Assembly: GCF_036323735.1 (NCBI RefSeq)
Contig: NC_086024.1
Location: 70,362,924 to 70,426,923 of the forward strand
Length of the DNA: 64,000 nt
Origin: Rattus norvegicus
Taxonomy: Eukaryota; Chordata; Mammalia; Rodentia; Muridae
Direction: 5' to 3'
Below are positions 35,291 through 48,047 of the stretch, in pieces (the stretch's first letter is position 1; each line of letters opens with the position of its first letter). The notes beneath the pieces were generated by a model. That model did not search any database, was not told the origin of the DNA, and saw only the letters and a program-made list of their open reading frames with translations. A program made the translations under genes and the position numbers.

Positions 35291-35790
35291 TGCTTGTCTC
35301 TGGTCATCAAGTTGTCTCTGGTGTTAGCTGGTCTTGCTCTCTCTGACAGTGTTTTGACCCTCCTGGAAACCTGTTTGTCAGCACTCCTGTAGATCTGTTT
35401 CCTCCCAGCAGGATCTGGATACAGAAAGTTATGGAACCAGGCAGGCTCCGGACCGAGGCTGAGACCAGATGTGGCCTGTCACAGATTGCTCCTGGGTTTT
35501 TGTGTCCTGAGGGTTCCAGGCTAGCTTCTTGGAACAGAATAGTTGGTTTTATCTCTGCTGTCAGGAGTGTCAGTGGTCCTCTTGACTGGCTTTCATCTCT
35601 GGGCCCAGGCACAGATCAGAAGGATCTTCCCCATGACTGTTCCTCGTTTCCTATGTCCAGAGGGTTCTAGGAGGGTTCCTCTTGGGCCAGGAATGTGAGC
35701 AGAAGGGGTGGTCTCCCCTGAGCTCTCAGGATTGTCTGCACTCCTGAGAGTCCAGCTCTCTCCCCCACAGGATTTGGGTACCAAGAATTC

Positions 35791-36549
35791 ATTTCTACAA
35801 AACAGTTTCTTACAACTAAATCAAAAATAATGAGTTTTAAGTATATGATCATTTAATATAGAAATTAAAGAAATTTATTGCCACTTTCTCCTTTGTTTAT
35901 CTCAAATATAATTTAATATATATAATCATATATATGTACATATTATAAATAATAAATAACAGTAAAAGAAAGCATAATAAAATTAAATTCACATTAAAAT
36001 TTTAGCTAAATATCTGACATAAATTGAAAAAAATCAGATTAGTTCTATCTCTGTATAAAAATTTAATCATCAAAAAGTTTTCAGGATGAAACTTTTAGCA
36101 TGGCCTATTTATTGATATATTTTAGTGAACAGTTGAAAAGAAATAGTATCTGATTTATACAAGCTTCTTCAGAATATACATAGGTGGGCATAATATCACA
36201 GTTTTCCAAACAGAGACAATATGGAAAAGGAAACAATAATACAGAGCTAAAAAACACATATTCCTGTATTATCGAAATACTAAGCCATTTTTCATAAACC
36301 ACATTTATGTAAATTATGTGATAGAATAAATATAGTTTTACAATCTTTTGGCATTCTGTATTCATTTATATACAAAACTGATAGAGAAGAAACCAAAAGT
36401 TGACAACCCTGTAAGCAAAATTATATTTTATGTACACTTATTTCGAGTAGCGCCTGAGTAGGTGTAGCTCCCATCTCTAGGAAAAAAGCATAAGACATAT
36501 TTAAAACTATTAAAATATATTAATTTTTGCATTGTAAGCTGAATAATAA
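35791..36549. other. AT-rich gene-free stretch
   Basis: No recognisable feature. There are A/T-rich runs and short frames only. Confidence 0.4.
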
Positions 36550-36708
36550 GGGGCTGACAGGTGGCTCAGTATTTAAAGGTGTGTTCATAGCAAACCTGGT
36601 GAACTGAATTTATTACACTATTGTAAAAGTGTAAGTAGAATATTGGCTATGTAAAGATATCTAATAATCTCAAGGTGGAAGCTGTGGAATCCCATACACA
36701 TATAGCAC
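36550..36708 (+). mobile_element. B2-like SINE, diverged
   Basis: GGGGCTGACAGGTGGCTCAGT at 36550 resembles the GGGGCTGGAGAGATGGCTCAG head of rodent tRNA-derived SINEs with its A box. The body is diverged and ends near CATACACATATAGCAC, before an AAT-rich tract (36715-36745). Confidence 0.55.
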
Positions 36709-39700
36709 AAATATAATGATAATAATGATAATAATAATAAATTATTTTTTAGAAGATAAATCACTGGGATCTCCTTATTTGGAAGATGGTATGTAGGCTA
36801 CTGATCATTTTGAAAATACCTTTTGTTGTGAATTATGTACACATCCTCCATTAAAAAAGTGTCCTAGAGGTGATGTGTGCAGCTTCAAAGAGCTATAGGA
36901 AGTATTCTATCTTTGTTAGCTGCTAATACCAAAGTAAATGTGTAATCTACATGTTAATAAATAGTTTGAAACACTACATTTTATAATTTGTAGCTTTAAA
37001 AACATCTCTTAAAAGAATATTGGTATGTTGATTAAGACTCTTAGAAACATTTTTACGCCATTACTCATCTCAACCACAATATAGGTACCCAGATGAAGAC
37101 TTAAGTACATTGTACTTTTAGACAAATTTCTCTGTATAGGTTTCCCATGAATTTTTTAAAAGAGCTGAAGTCTCAATGTATTAGAATTTTCTATTTATGT
37201 ATTATACTTTATTAAGTCAGGGATATCTATTTGTAATTAGTTCAAAGTTACCTGGTTACATGACTATTAAGTGTCATTTTTATCACAGATAAATTTTGTT
37301 TTATTTTATTTTATAGTCCTATTGATCAAGTCTATAGCTGTTCATATTCTGATAATAAAATTCTGGACAAGCAGGATATTATCAAGTTATCATTTAGCAA
37401 GAAAGCAGGCAGGAACCTCCATTTTTGTTTAAGTACTCTTAGTGATCATTCCATACATAAAAATACTGAACCTTTAAAATAACTTTAATTACAGTTCTAC
37501 TATGATTTTCTTGAACAGTTTCTAGACCTAGATATTTCTGAGTTGATAATATATTTTCATCCTGATAATAAGTTGTCAAATGTTTGAAATTATATTAAAA
37601 TATATTTATTTAATACTTGATACAATTCAAAACAACCTGCTTCCAGATTCATTTTCATTCATAGCATTAGTTTTTATCTTTAGTTTCCTATTTTCACTCA
37701 ACACACGTGACTACTAACTACACCAGTGTGTGCTGTAGGGAGAAGTCCAATGAGTTGTGAGGACTAATTTTGTTTCCAACATTCCTGTAGGAAAATAAGG
37801 CATTTCTATTTCTTCTCATAGTGAAGGATATTTCTAAATTATGTTCATGCTTTATATTAATTTATTCTGTGAAAGTGGTTAAAAGTGATGATACATTTGT
37901 ATTTGAATATGTATTCATTTTGAATAAGAGGCCATTATAAATTATGTTATGAGTTCCATTAATATATTGATAAATGCTAAGAACTCTATCAGTAAAATCG
38001 TGTGCTCTGGAGTAAAATGAGTTATATTTCTTCACATCAATGTGTATATGTTTACATCTTTAAAATAGTTTTTAATTAATAATTAGTTAATTACATTATT
38101 TTTATGCAAGAAATATTACCATCTTATATTGTTTACTGTGTTCAAGTCAGCACATACATTTATGCCTGTATGTATTATGGAAGTTTTTATGTATTTGAGA
38201 ATGCCTCTTGAGCAATAGGACTACATACCTACATCTTTCCCTATTATATTTCTTAAGCTATGCCTTATAATATCAATGAGCATCCTGCAATTCTGAGAGG
38301 GTGATGTACTTTCAGAGGTCCATAGGATACTGTGGAAAAGATCCAGGCTGCTGTGTTTTATAAAGGTCAAGCATACGTTTAATTTATAAGGACTTAATAA
38401 TTTATGTTGTGATTTTATTTTTATTCATATTTAAACTCTAGTAATTGAATATCTAATTATATCATGAATTTATCATGTATAGTCAATATTAATTTGTACA
38501 TAACTAATTTAATTTGTTATTAATTTAGCTGTGTTTTCTGCATGTAGATGTGTAACTGAGATTTGTCTGTCATGCTTTTTTTTTGCAGAGTTTTGGAATT
38601 AAGATTTAGGGATCCAAGTGAATTGAGGAGCTCCTCTTTTACATATCCTCTATGCAACTCTATTTTAGGATTGAACTTATTTATCTTTGACTTTTTGATT
38701 ATTTTTGGTTTGTTTTTTGCTGTTCTTCAATCATTCACTTAACGATTGTACATTAGTGCTCATTTTATGTACTCTGTATGTAAAATTTTAAAAAAATCAG
38801 AAAACATTTTTGTACTTAGCATTTACATGCTATTTTTCAGTTTTTCTAGAGGTTTTTAAGTATTTCAATAATGTGACAAATAATTGTGTATTTAAGGATA
38901 TGCCCTAATACATCAGAGTAAGCAATACCTGAACAGAGTTCTCTTTAGTTTGTTTAAATTTTATTCGGGATCATCCGACATTTTCCGGGAGGGACTAAGG
39001 GAGGTAGTAGCAATCTGTGCTGAGTTTCACTCATCACAAAAAGATGTGAGACAGCTCTCATCTCTCAGTGAGTTATGTTAGATAACTGTAGGTTGTGGTT
39101 GATGAGAGGGAAAGATGACTTTCATTAGAAAAGGAAGACCTTGGCAACATTTTCTGTGTCCTGTAAGAACTCCTGACTGGAGAAATCACTACGTCAATAG
39201 TATTGGTTTTTGCTATGGATGGAAACTTTTATTATTTTATTAATACAGAAGTTTAACTATTTTATTTAAACAGAAATAAAATCTGATTTTTTTATGAAAT
39301 TCATCTTTAATTGTAAACATGTTGATGATCACAAAATTACTATTATATCTGTTTTGTGAAGTTAGTAGTGATTGGAATTTTACTTTATTTTATTTATTGG
39401 GTATAAAATTTTGCTATGATAAAATATTTATGTCCAGTGTACAAATGAAAGTCAAACAAATACTATCCCTTTTGTGCTGTGCTTGGTGGAACCTGGTGAT
39501 TCAATTCTCCTTAGCAGCAGATATGTTATTAACTTGTTCTCTTCTTCATTAAACTTGGATAATTCACTGTTTTGACAAATAACCAAGCTGTAGATTTAGA
39601 TAGTCAGCAAGAGAAGGTTGCTTCATGGGAGACACTTAAAAGTTAACAGTATTGGGGCACATAATGACAGTTCTGGTCTAAGTACCAGTAAAACCCATCC

Positions 39701-40049
39701 ATTTGAGTAAATTTGAACCATTTAACACTTGTAAGCAACTTTCAGAGACTGTTTCACTTGCAAAGTCTCTTGAATTAAATTCACTAAAATGATTTCATTT
39801 TGTGGTATTTCTATGAAAGAAACATTAGTTGTTAAATGTATGTTTTTGTTTGTTTTACTTTGTGATAATTTTGTACTGAATTTGGTCTATTCTCACCCCC
39901 TGTTTTTTTGTCAATTATCCCCATCTCATTAGTTAAATTTCCTCTTCCGAAGAATCCCCTTTCTAATCTGATGGCTTTTGTTGTTGATGGTGATTCACTG
40001 ACTTGAATTAGGTATGTGTACATGAACATTAACAATTATTACAACATGG
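36709..40049. other. AT-rich gene-free stretch
   Basis: I see no gene or named repeat. The segment at about 38950-39190 is somewhat richer in GC, with a CGGGATCATCCGACATTTTC stretch holding CpGs that are otherwise rare here. It has no open frame worth calling. Confidence 0.4.
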
Positions 40050-40445
40050 GGAACTTATGGACCATCCCATTGGAAAAAAATGATACTCCACCATCAGCAA
40101 TCATAGACTGCCCACAGTCTTGGAGTGAGTAGTGGTGTCTCCTGAGATCTTCCTCCATACATGATCAAATAGTAATAAGCCCAGTTCAACACAGTTCTTG
40201 TTCAGGCTTCGAGAACTGCAGTGAGCTCATTGATGCAGTGACCATGGTATACTTGGAAGACATTCTGTGGCATCCATTTCTTACATACAGTTCTTCCTAA
40301 TTTCTTCAAATCATTCCCAAGTCTTACAGAATGAGATATAAATTTCCTGAGTCTTACAGAAGATGATATAAATGGTCTAAGGGTGCAGCACTAGGCAGTC
40401 ATTCACTTCTCATTTTGAATAGCTGGGTCTGCAAATTCTGAGTCA
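40050..40445 (-). mobile_element. Old L1 3' UTR fragment
   Basis: Shares its layout with the old 3' UTR at 8165-9400: CAGCAATCATAGACTG..., CAGTGAGCTCATTGATGCAG, CTTGGAAGACATTCTGTGGC, TCTTACAGAATGAGATATAA. It is very diverged, and I rely on the order of blocks. Confidence 0.5.
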
Positions 40446-40830
40446 CTGAATTAGTTTCTTCTCTGTAACTGAGATAAAATATTGAGCAAAAGTAAAATGG
40501 GGAAGAATATTTTTTTACAACTTATAAGTTAAGAATCCATCACTGAAAGAATCTAAGACAGATTCCTTGAACTCGAACTAGAACCTGTAAACAGGAAATG
40601 AAACAGAGGCCTTAGTAGAAAATTACCCTCTTTTTGTTCAACTACCCTTCTTATTTAAGCTGTGGCAACTTTCTGAGAAACGATGTCACTCAACGAAGAG
40701 CTAGGCTATATCATATCAATTAGCAATCAAAATAATACCCTTCGGATTGACCCACAGGTATCTCCATGGAGACAGCCCCTCAATTAAAATTTTCTCATCT
40801 AAAATCATGTTTACATTGATGATGTCATAC
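40446..40830 (+). mobile_element. Decayed rodent interspersed repeat, family uncertain
   Basis: The block TCTGTAACTGAGATAAAATATTGAGCAAAAGT, followed by TACAACTTATAAGTTA, CCATCACTGAAAGAA and then CCCACAGGTATCTCCATGG, resembles a common rodent dispersed repeat (CTGTTGCTGTGATAAAACAC type). I recall the pattern but not a secure family name. Confidence 0.4.
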
Positions 40831-41394
40831 ACTTCATTATGGGGTCAAAACCTGCCTATTATGATGACATAATCATCTAACTGTAAATGTCATGTAAATT
40901 ATTATAACCACCTACTATAAAATAAAAGAGATATGCCCATTTAGCAAAAAGGCAGTAGGTTTTCTCTTAAAACACTGAAGACTTGATGAGATGGATTACT
41001 AGTCATGAGTTTTGATGAACAGCCAAAAATATTAGAAATATTTTTAATGTTTGGGGAGGGGCCAAGCTTGTAACGCTATAGTCTACACATTTTACCATCA
41101 TATTTGTTTCATAATCTCAGTTGTCTTAGACGGTTATTGTCAACTGTGCAGTGTACCTCCATTAATTTTTTTAAATTATTATCTTTCATTAAATACAGTT
41201 ATAGTAGGTTTTAATAGAGTATTTATCAGTTTTGGGTTTTGTTGCGGCTTCATTGTACCTGCTGCCCTATACCTCACTTTCATTCCTGTTTAAACTCTTC
41301 TACCTGTGTATAGACCTGGATATATTCACATTATGTATGCTTTATTATTCATCTTCCTTTAAAGCCTCTTCCCCTTCTTCCTATAACAGCCTCT

Positions 41395-41940
41395 TGTAAG
41401 ACTCCTGAACATTATAGACACTTTAAACACACTAATCTAGCAAGTCAATGCTAGGATATTTATGTAAGACAGAATGTGCAGAATTTTTCTACATAGATTT
41501 GAGTTAACTCATTTAGTATATTCTTTCCAGTTCCAGCAATTTCCAGCAAAATTTATGATATTGTTCCTTCTAATAGTTGAATAAATTAACAGCAGGTATA
41601 TTATCACAATTTCATTATTCGTTTATAAGTTGATGGGCAACAAATCTGATTCCATTTCCTAGCCATTGTGCATAGCGCAGTAATAAATGCTCACCATTTC
41701 TCTGACAGCATTCTGATAGTGCTCAGTGTGGATCTCCAGAGTGAGCTTGATCTACAGACACCAATGTTTTACTTTTAAGAATATTTCATGCTTACTTGTG
41801 TAGTTGTTGAACTAGTTTGCACTCTCACCAAGAGTTTTTCTGTGAATTCTTTCTAGCATTTTTCAGCTTTTCTTTTTTTCTTTTATTTTTTTATAGGTAC
41901 AAAGTTTTTATTTTGTTAAAACTAAAATTCAGATACTTTA
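41395..41940 (-). mobile_element. Ancient L1 ORF2 3' end, left of an insertion
   Basis: TTTCCAGTTCCAGCAATTTCC, GATGGGCAACAAATCTGATTCC and TAGCCATTGTGCATAGCGCAG are strongly diverged versions of the antisense 3' end of ORF2 (compare 16270-16440). The same element resumes at about 42600 after a younger L1 piece. Confidence 0.65.
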
Positions 41941-41959
41941 GTTTTTCTTTTTTTTCTTT

Positions 41960-42600
41960 TTTTTCCTTCAATTTTTATTAAATTGGGTATTTCTTACTTA
42001 AATTTCAAATTTTATCCCCTTTCCCGGTTTCTTGTCCATCAGCCCCCTAACCCTTTACCTCCCATTCTATATGGGTGTTACCCTCTCCATCTGTCCCACT
42101 TTACCGCCCCCCAACAATCCCTGACACTGAGGGTCCAGCCTTGGCAGGACCAATGGCATCCCCTTCCACTGGTGCCCCAACAAATCTATTCTCTGCTACC
42201 AATACAGTTGGAGCCCAAGGTCAGTCCATGTATAGTCTTTGGGTAGTGGCTTAGTCCCTCGAAGCTCTGGTTGGTTGGCATTGTTGTTCATATGGGGTCT
42301 CAAGCCCCTTCAGCTCTTTCAGTCCTTTCTCTGATTCCTCCAAAGGGGGTTCCGTTCTCAGTTCACTGGTTTGCTGCTGGCATTCGCCTCTGTATTTAAT
42401 ATGTTCTGGCTGTGCCTCTCAGGAGAGATCTATATTCGCTCCCTTTCAGCATGTACTTCGTAGCTTCATTCATCTTATCTAGTTTTGGTGTTTGTATATG
42501 TATAGGCCACATGTAAGACAGGGTCTGAATGACCGATCCTTCAGCCTCTGCTCTAAACTTTGCCTCCCTATCCCCTCCTATGAATATTTTTGTTCCCTAA
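41960..42600 (-). mobile_element. L1 3' UTR fragment inserted in the ancient L1
   Basis: It begins at CAATTTTTATTAAATTGGGTATTTC and carries TATCCCCTTTCCCGGTTTC, the pyrimidine tract, GGGTCCAGCCTTGGCAGGACC and the rest of the 3' UTR, and stops near 42597. It is far less diverged than the ORF2 sequence on either side, so it is a later, 5'-truncated insertion. A duplication is not clear because the target is T-rich. Confidence 0.85.
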
Positions 42601-44660
42601 TGACCAAAGATAGTTTCACAAATAGTTTTATGTTTCCCTGACAGCTAAGGATATTTAATATTTTCTAAACTATAGTATTTATGTTTCTTTTCTTTTCCTT
42701 TTCTATTCTCTTCCTTCCTTTCTTCCTTCCTATTTTTCTTTCTTCCTTTCTTCCTTTCTTTCCTTTTTTCTTCTTTATTTATTCATGTACTTTTAGAATC
42801 CTCTATTTAGCTCCACAATTTTCTAATTGCTTTTTTGAGAATCCTCTACTTATTCCATAATTTTCTCATTGTTTTCATGATGCTTATTAATTTTAGTTCA
42901 TTGTGTTCTAGATATTAATACTGTCAGTTGTATAGTTGGCAAAATGAATTCAGTGGTTTGTCTCTTCACACGATTTACAATTTATTTTAACTTTGTGATA
43001 GTGGAATTAAGTGGTTACATTTGAGAGCTGAAAATCCAAGTGAGCTGGATTTTTTTTTGAAAGTCATATGTGCCTATATTTGGAATGGTGCTTTTATAAA
43101 GTTTCAGAATATTAGACCTTACAGTGAGTTCTGTGATTCATTTGAAGTGTACTTTGTGCAAGGTGAGGGATAATTTTTTTCTGTATGTGTATGTTTAGTT
43201 CTCCTAGCATTATTTGCTAATGACTTTGTTTTCCTCAATGACTATTTTTGACAACTATGTCCAATTTTACATGAATTCCATTGATGTATGTGTCTATTTT
43301 TATTCAGTACCATGCTATTTTTATTACTGTGACTCTATGTTATAACTTGAAATTAGGGATTGTGATATCTTCAACAGTAAAGTCATAAATGTTCAGTTTA
43401 GGACAAAGCATTTCATAGTCACAAAATTTCTCAAAATTGACCAGTTTTGAGTCTCTATAATCAGTACCAACTTCTAAAAGATGACTTTTATAATGAAGAC
43501 TTGAAAAAGTACTAGCATGCTATTTTTAAACATATACTTGTATATTATACATGTATGTGTATGGATATATAAATGTTTATGTACTATCTTTGTACCTTTT
43601 TATCTGTCTGTCTATCATTTATATCAGTGATCTAGGTATAATCTACCAAGAAGATATTCATACACCACTACCACTTATCAAAACAGCACTGTCACTTTGG
43701 CATCTAGCATGATTTATGCTTCCACGAATTTTAAGCTTGTTATTTTTTAAATATAAAATAAGGAGTTATCATTATGGTTTGCTTTAGTGCTAAATTTGTA
43801 GATTACTTTTTAGTAAGAAGTCCAGTTCCAAAATAGGTTCCATTCAATAAATATGGGTGATAGGTCTTATCAAATATGATTTCATTTCTTTTTAACTCCA
43901 TGTTTTTACTGTAGGAGTCTTTCATTTCCTTGCTTAGATTTATACAGAGGTGGTGTTTTCATAGTTATTTTTTGGCTTTTATGAATAAAGTTATTTCCAT
44001 AATTTCTTTCTTAGCATGACTGTCATTACTATAGGAAAGCTACTATTTTTTGTATATTTGTCTTATATATCTTGACACTTTACTAAAAAGCATTTGTTGT
44101 CTTTTGGAACTTTCTAGTAGAGACTTTAGGGTCTTTCATAAATAGTATCATATCATTTTCAAATAAGAATACACTGACTTCTTCAACTATTTGTAACCTT
44201 TTCTAATTTCATTTTCTCATTTTCTAGCTAAGACATCAAACAATATATTGGATAAGCGTGAATAGAGTGATTCCCGTGTTTTATTTTTACCTTAGTGAGA
44301 ATGCTTCAAGATTTTTTTCCATGTACCATGGCATTATCTCTAGTTTTCCCATACATATTCTTTCTTATATTGAGCTATGATCCCTCAGTTTATCATAAAG
44401 AGTTGTTGAGTTTTGCAAAATGCCTTTTATACATCTATTAAAATCATCACTCAATCCTATAGCTGGCAATATGGTAGATCACATTTAAATATATGTATGT
44501 CTGATGTTTCTATTGTAATATTTTCTCCTGTTCAATCTAATGGCTATTACCATTATTACTTTCCTGGGCTTAAGCTCTGTCATTATACCTAGTAATATTG
44601 AATTGAATTTATGTAATTGCCTCCATCTCTGTTGCAGATATTTGTAAAAGCGATTGTCTT
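42600..44660 (-). mobile_element. Ancient L1 ORF2, right part
   Basis: Continues 41395-41940. Antisense ORF2 landmarks in correct order include the stretch at about 42640 (CCCTGACAGCTAAGGATATTT), CAGTACCATGCTATTTTTATTAC (43304), the FADD-region block ATAGTATCATATCATTTTCAAATAAG (about 44145) and the motif near AATATATTGGATAAG (44240). There are no open frames. It belongs to a much older L1 generation than the 13-36 kb stack. Confidence 0.65.
42690..42775. repeat. Pyrimidine-rich TTCC/TTTC tract
   Basis: An irregular CCTTCCTTTC run of about 85 bp inside the ancient L1. Confidence 0.8.
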
Positions 44661-45241
44661 CTCACTATACAAGGAATATTTTTGATGTGAAAACTATTTT
44701 AACAATTATTAAAATATGTCATGAAGTAGCTTCCTCTGATTTGAAACATTTAATCCTGTGGGTGAGAGTGACATAAGACTCTTGAGGCTTAGGATGCAAA
44801 CACTCTTCAAACTTGGAGTGTGTGTGAAATCTATCATTCACAAGACCCAGGGATTTAGAAGCAGCAAACAAATGAAATTGTCAAAGACTAGATGATCGTG
44901 CTGATGGGAGAAGTCTCTACAACCTATAAAGCTGAAAATCCTGTATAAAGCTCAAAGTTTGCACAGCTTTTGTGTCATGAACAGTATTCTGGGGTCGATG
45001 GGTCAAAGCTGTCAGAGTCGTTCTTGCTACCATATTGAATCCTTTGCCAATTTTCTTGTAGGTAAAGCCAATAATTTGGTTTGACAAGCAAGTTGGACTT
45101 TTATAGTTTCATCATTGTATGCTGTCTTTATGTCCCTAAGAGGGATGGCTATATGTTTGCATTTTATCTCCGCAGAAAAAGAAGTCACACAGTATAGTAA
45201 TATACTAGTTAAAAACATTGTACGTGCATTAATACTAAAGT
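44661..45241. other. Spacer, no gene seen
   Basis: Nothing recognised. It is AT-rich with short frames. Confidence 0.35.
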
Positions 45242-45310
45242 CACACACACACACACACACACACGCACACACATACACACACACACATATATACATATAT
45301 ATGCACATAT
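45242..45310. repeat. (CA)n/(TA)n compound microsatellite
   Basis: CA repeats with single CG and TA interruptions passing into TATA repeats. Confidence 0.95.
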
Positions 45311-45557
45311 ATCATAGATGTGCTTTTGGAGGCATCATGGATCTTTTGGTCAAAGAATTTTGCTATCAATAATTTTTTAATTTTTTAAAATGTTCATATC
45401 CTTGTCATTTGTCTAGTCTTCAATGGCATTTAGTAATGTTCTTCCAACACCTACATTAATATTATTTGTTTTTGTCTTGAATATATTTATGTTTTTTATT
45501 TCAAACACCGAAAGTATAAATATTCCACAATTTAGGTATACTTACTTATATTTAGTT

Positions 45558-45561
<4 letters not shown>

Positions 45562-45610
<49 letters not shown>
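45562..45610. repeat. (TA)n microsatellite
   Basis: A pure run of about 48 bp. Confidence 0.97.
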
Positions 45611-45611
<1 letters not shown>

Positions 45612-45945
45612 CCTTTGTGTTTTTAATGATTTCATTTCCTATAAGTCAGTATGGATTTTTTTAACAGATTTGGCATTGGAGAGCTATAATGGAGCCTAAG
45701 AGCACTTCTTCTGTTTGTAGAAGCCTCAATTTTAGTTCTAAGCATCCACATGGCAGTGCACAAACAGCTGTAATTTCAATTTCAGGGGTTATATCACGCA
45801 CTTTCTTACCTCTGGGGTAACTAGTCACACAATTGTTATATATAAACATGTTAGCAAAATATTCATACACACAAAATAAAATAAACACATCTAAACATAA
45901 AAATATAAAATCCTTTCATGACCACAACATTTTTGGTATTTGGGT

Positions 45946-45970
45946 TTATTTATTATTATTATCATTATCA

Positions 45971-46011
<41 letters not shown>
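45946..46011. repeat. (ATT)n trinucleotide repeat at an L1 tail
   Basis: TTA/ATT units with a few ATC variants. It sits exactly where the antisense poly(A) tail of the Lx 3' UTR to the right should be, so it probably grew from that tail. Confidence 0.85.
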
Positions 46012-46012
<1 letters not shown>

Positions 46013-47115
46013 TCCAGATTTTATTCCTCTCCCAGTCCACCCTATGACTGCTCTGCATCCTATTCCTCCTTCCCAGCCTCTGTCTCCACGAGGATGTCCC
46101 CATTCCACTAGAGCTCTAAATTTCTCCCTGGAGCATCTAGTCTCTTGAAGATAAGGTGCATCTTCTCTGACTGAACCCAGATCCTGCTTTCCTCTGCTGT
46201 ATATGTGTTGGAGGCCTCATATCAGCTGGTGTATGCTGCCTGATTGGTGATCTAGTGTCTGAGAGATATTAGGAGTCTAGGTTAATTGAGACTGCTGGTC
46301 TCCCTCATAGTCGTCTTCTTCCTAAGATTCCTCCAGTTTCTCCCTAATTCAACAACAGGGATCGACAGCTTCTGTTCATTGATTGCATCCAAATATCTGC
46401 ATCTCACTCTTTCAACTGCTTGTTGGATCTTTTGGAGAGCAGTCATGATAGATCCATTTTTGTGAGCTCTTCACAGACTAAGTAATAGTGTCAGGACTTT
46501 GGCCTTCCCCTTGAGCTAGATCCCACATTTGGCCTGTCACTGGACCTTCTGCTTCTGAGGATCTTCTCCATTTCCATCCCTGCAGTTCTTTCAGACAGGA
46601 ACAATTATGTGTCAGCGTTTTGACTGTGGCATAACAACCCCACACTTGATGCCCTGTCTTACTGGTGGAGGTAGTAGACTCTGCAAGTTCCCTCTCCCCA
46701 CTGTAGGGCATTTCATTTAGGATCCCTCCCTTTGAGTCCTGAGAGCCTCTCACATCCCAGATCTCTGATACATTCTGGAGAGTCCTCCCAACCTCCTACC
46801 TCATGAGATTGATTGTTTACATTCTTTTTGCTGACCCACTTGGCTTTAGTCTTTTTCTCCCGCCTAATACCAGATCATGTTCCCCTTTCCACCCCCCTCA
46901 TCCGCTTTACCCCCCAGGTTCCTCTATAACCACTTATGATTGCTCTCTTCTCCCTTCCAAGTAGGACTGAGGCATCCTCTCTTGGGCCCTTTAGCTTGTT
47001 GACCATTTTGTGTTCTGTGGACTGTATCTTGGGTATTCTGCACATTCTTTTGCGAACATTCACTTATTAGTGAATACCATGCATGTCCTTTTGGGTCGAT
47101 GATATTTTCTATTTA
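46011..47115 (-). mobile_element. Lx-type L1 3' UTR and end of ORF2
   Basis: The order CTCTCCCAGTCCACCCTATG, TCCTTCCCAGCCTCTGTCTCC, ACGAGGATGTCCCC, ... AGCATCTAGTCTCTTGAAG is the hallmark of Lx-class L1 3' UTRs of murid rodents, on the minus strand. It ends with the antisense ORF2 terminus at about 47040-47110 (CACTTATTAGTGAATACCATG, GATGATATTTTCTA), where a second L1 begins. Confidence 0.75.
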
Positions 47116-47127
47116 TTTAAAATTTTT

Positions 47128-48047
<920 letters not shown>

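Larger units (their letters stand above)
31633..35790 (-). mobile_element. L1 copy A, 5' part (old, split)
   Basis: This is the rest of old copy A. It holds the ORF2 remainder from mid-polymerase to the endonuclease start (31633 to about 34090), a decayed ORF1 (about 34190-35290, with recognisable antisense of its start region near 35215-35305) and 5' UTR sequence to about 35790, ending in CAGGATTTGGGTACC. Many indels and stops leave only short frames. It aligns by eye with C and D throughout but with far more differences, so A is the host of the stack. Confidence 0.9.

Noticed and set aside
13181..35800. Target duplication for old copy A (ATTCATTGCT near 13185 and ATTCATTTCT near 35786)
   Set aside because: The match is short and imperfect in AT-rich DNA, so I did not list it as a feature.
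45027..45308. 93-codon minus-strand frame ending in LPTRKLAKDSIW
   Set aside because: Its N-terminus is CA-repeat translation; the rest is short, without recognisable domain or splice context.
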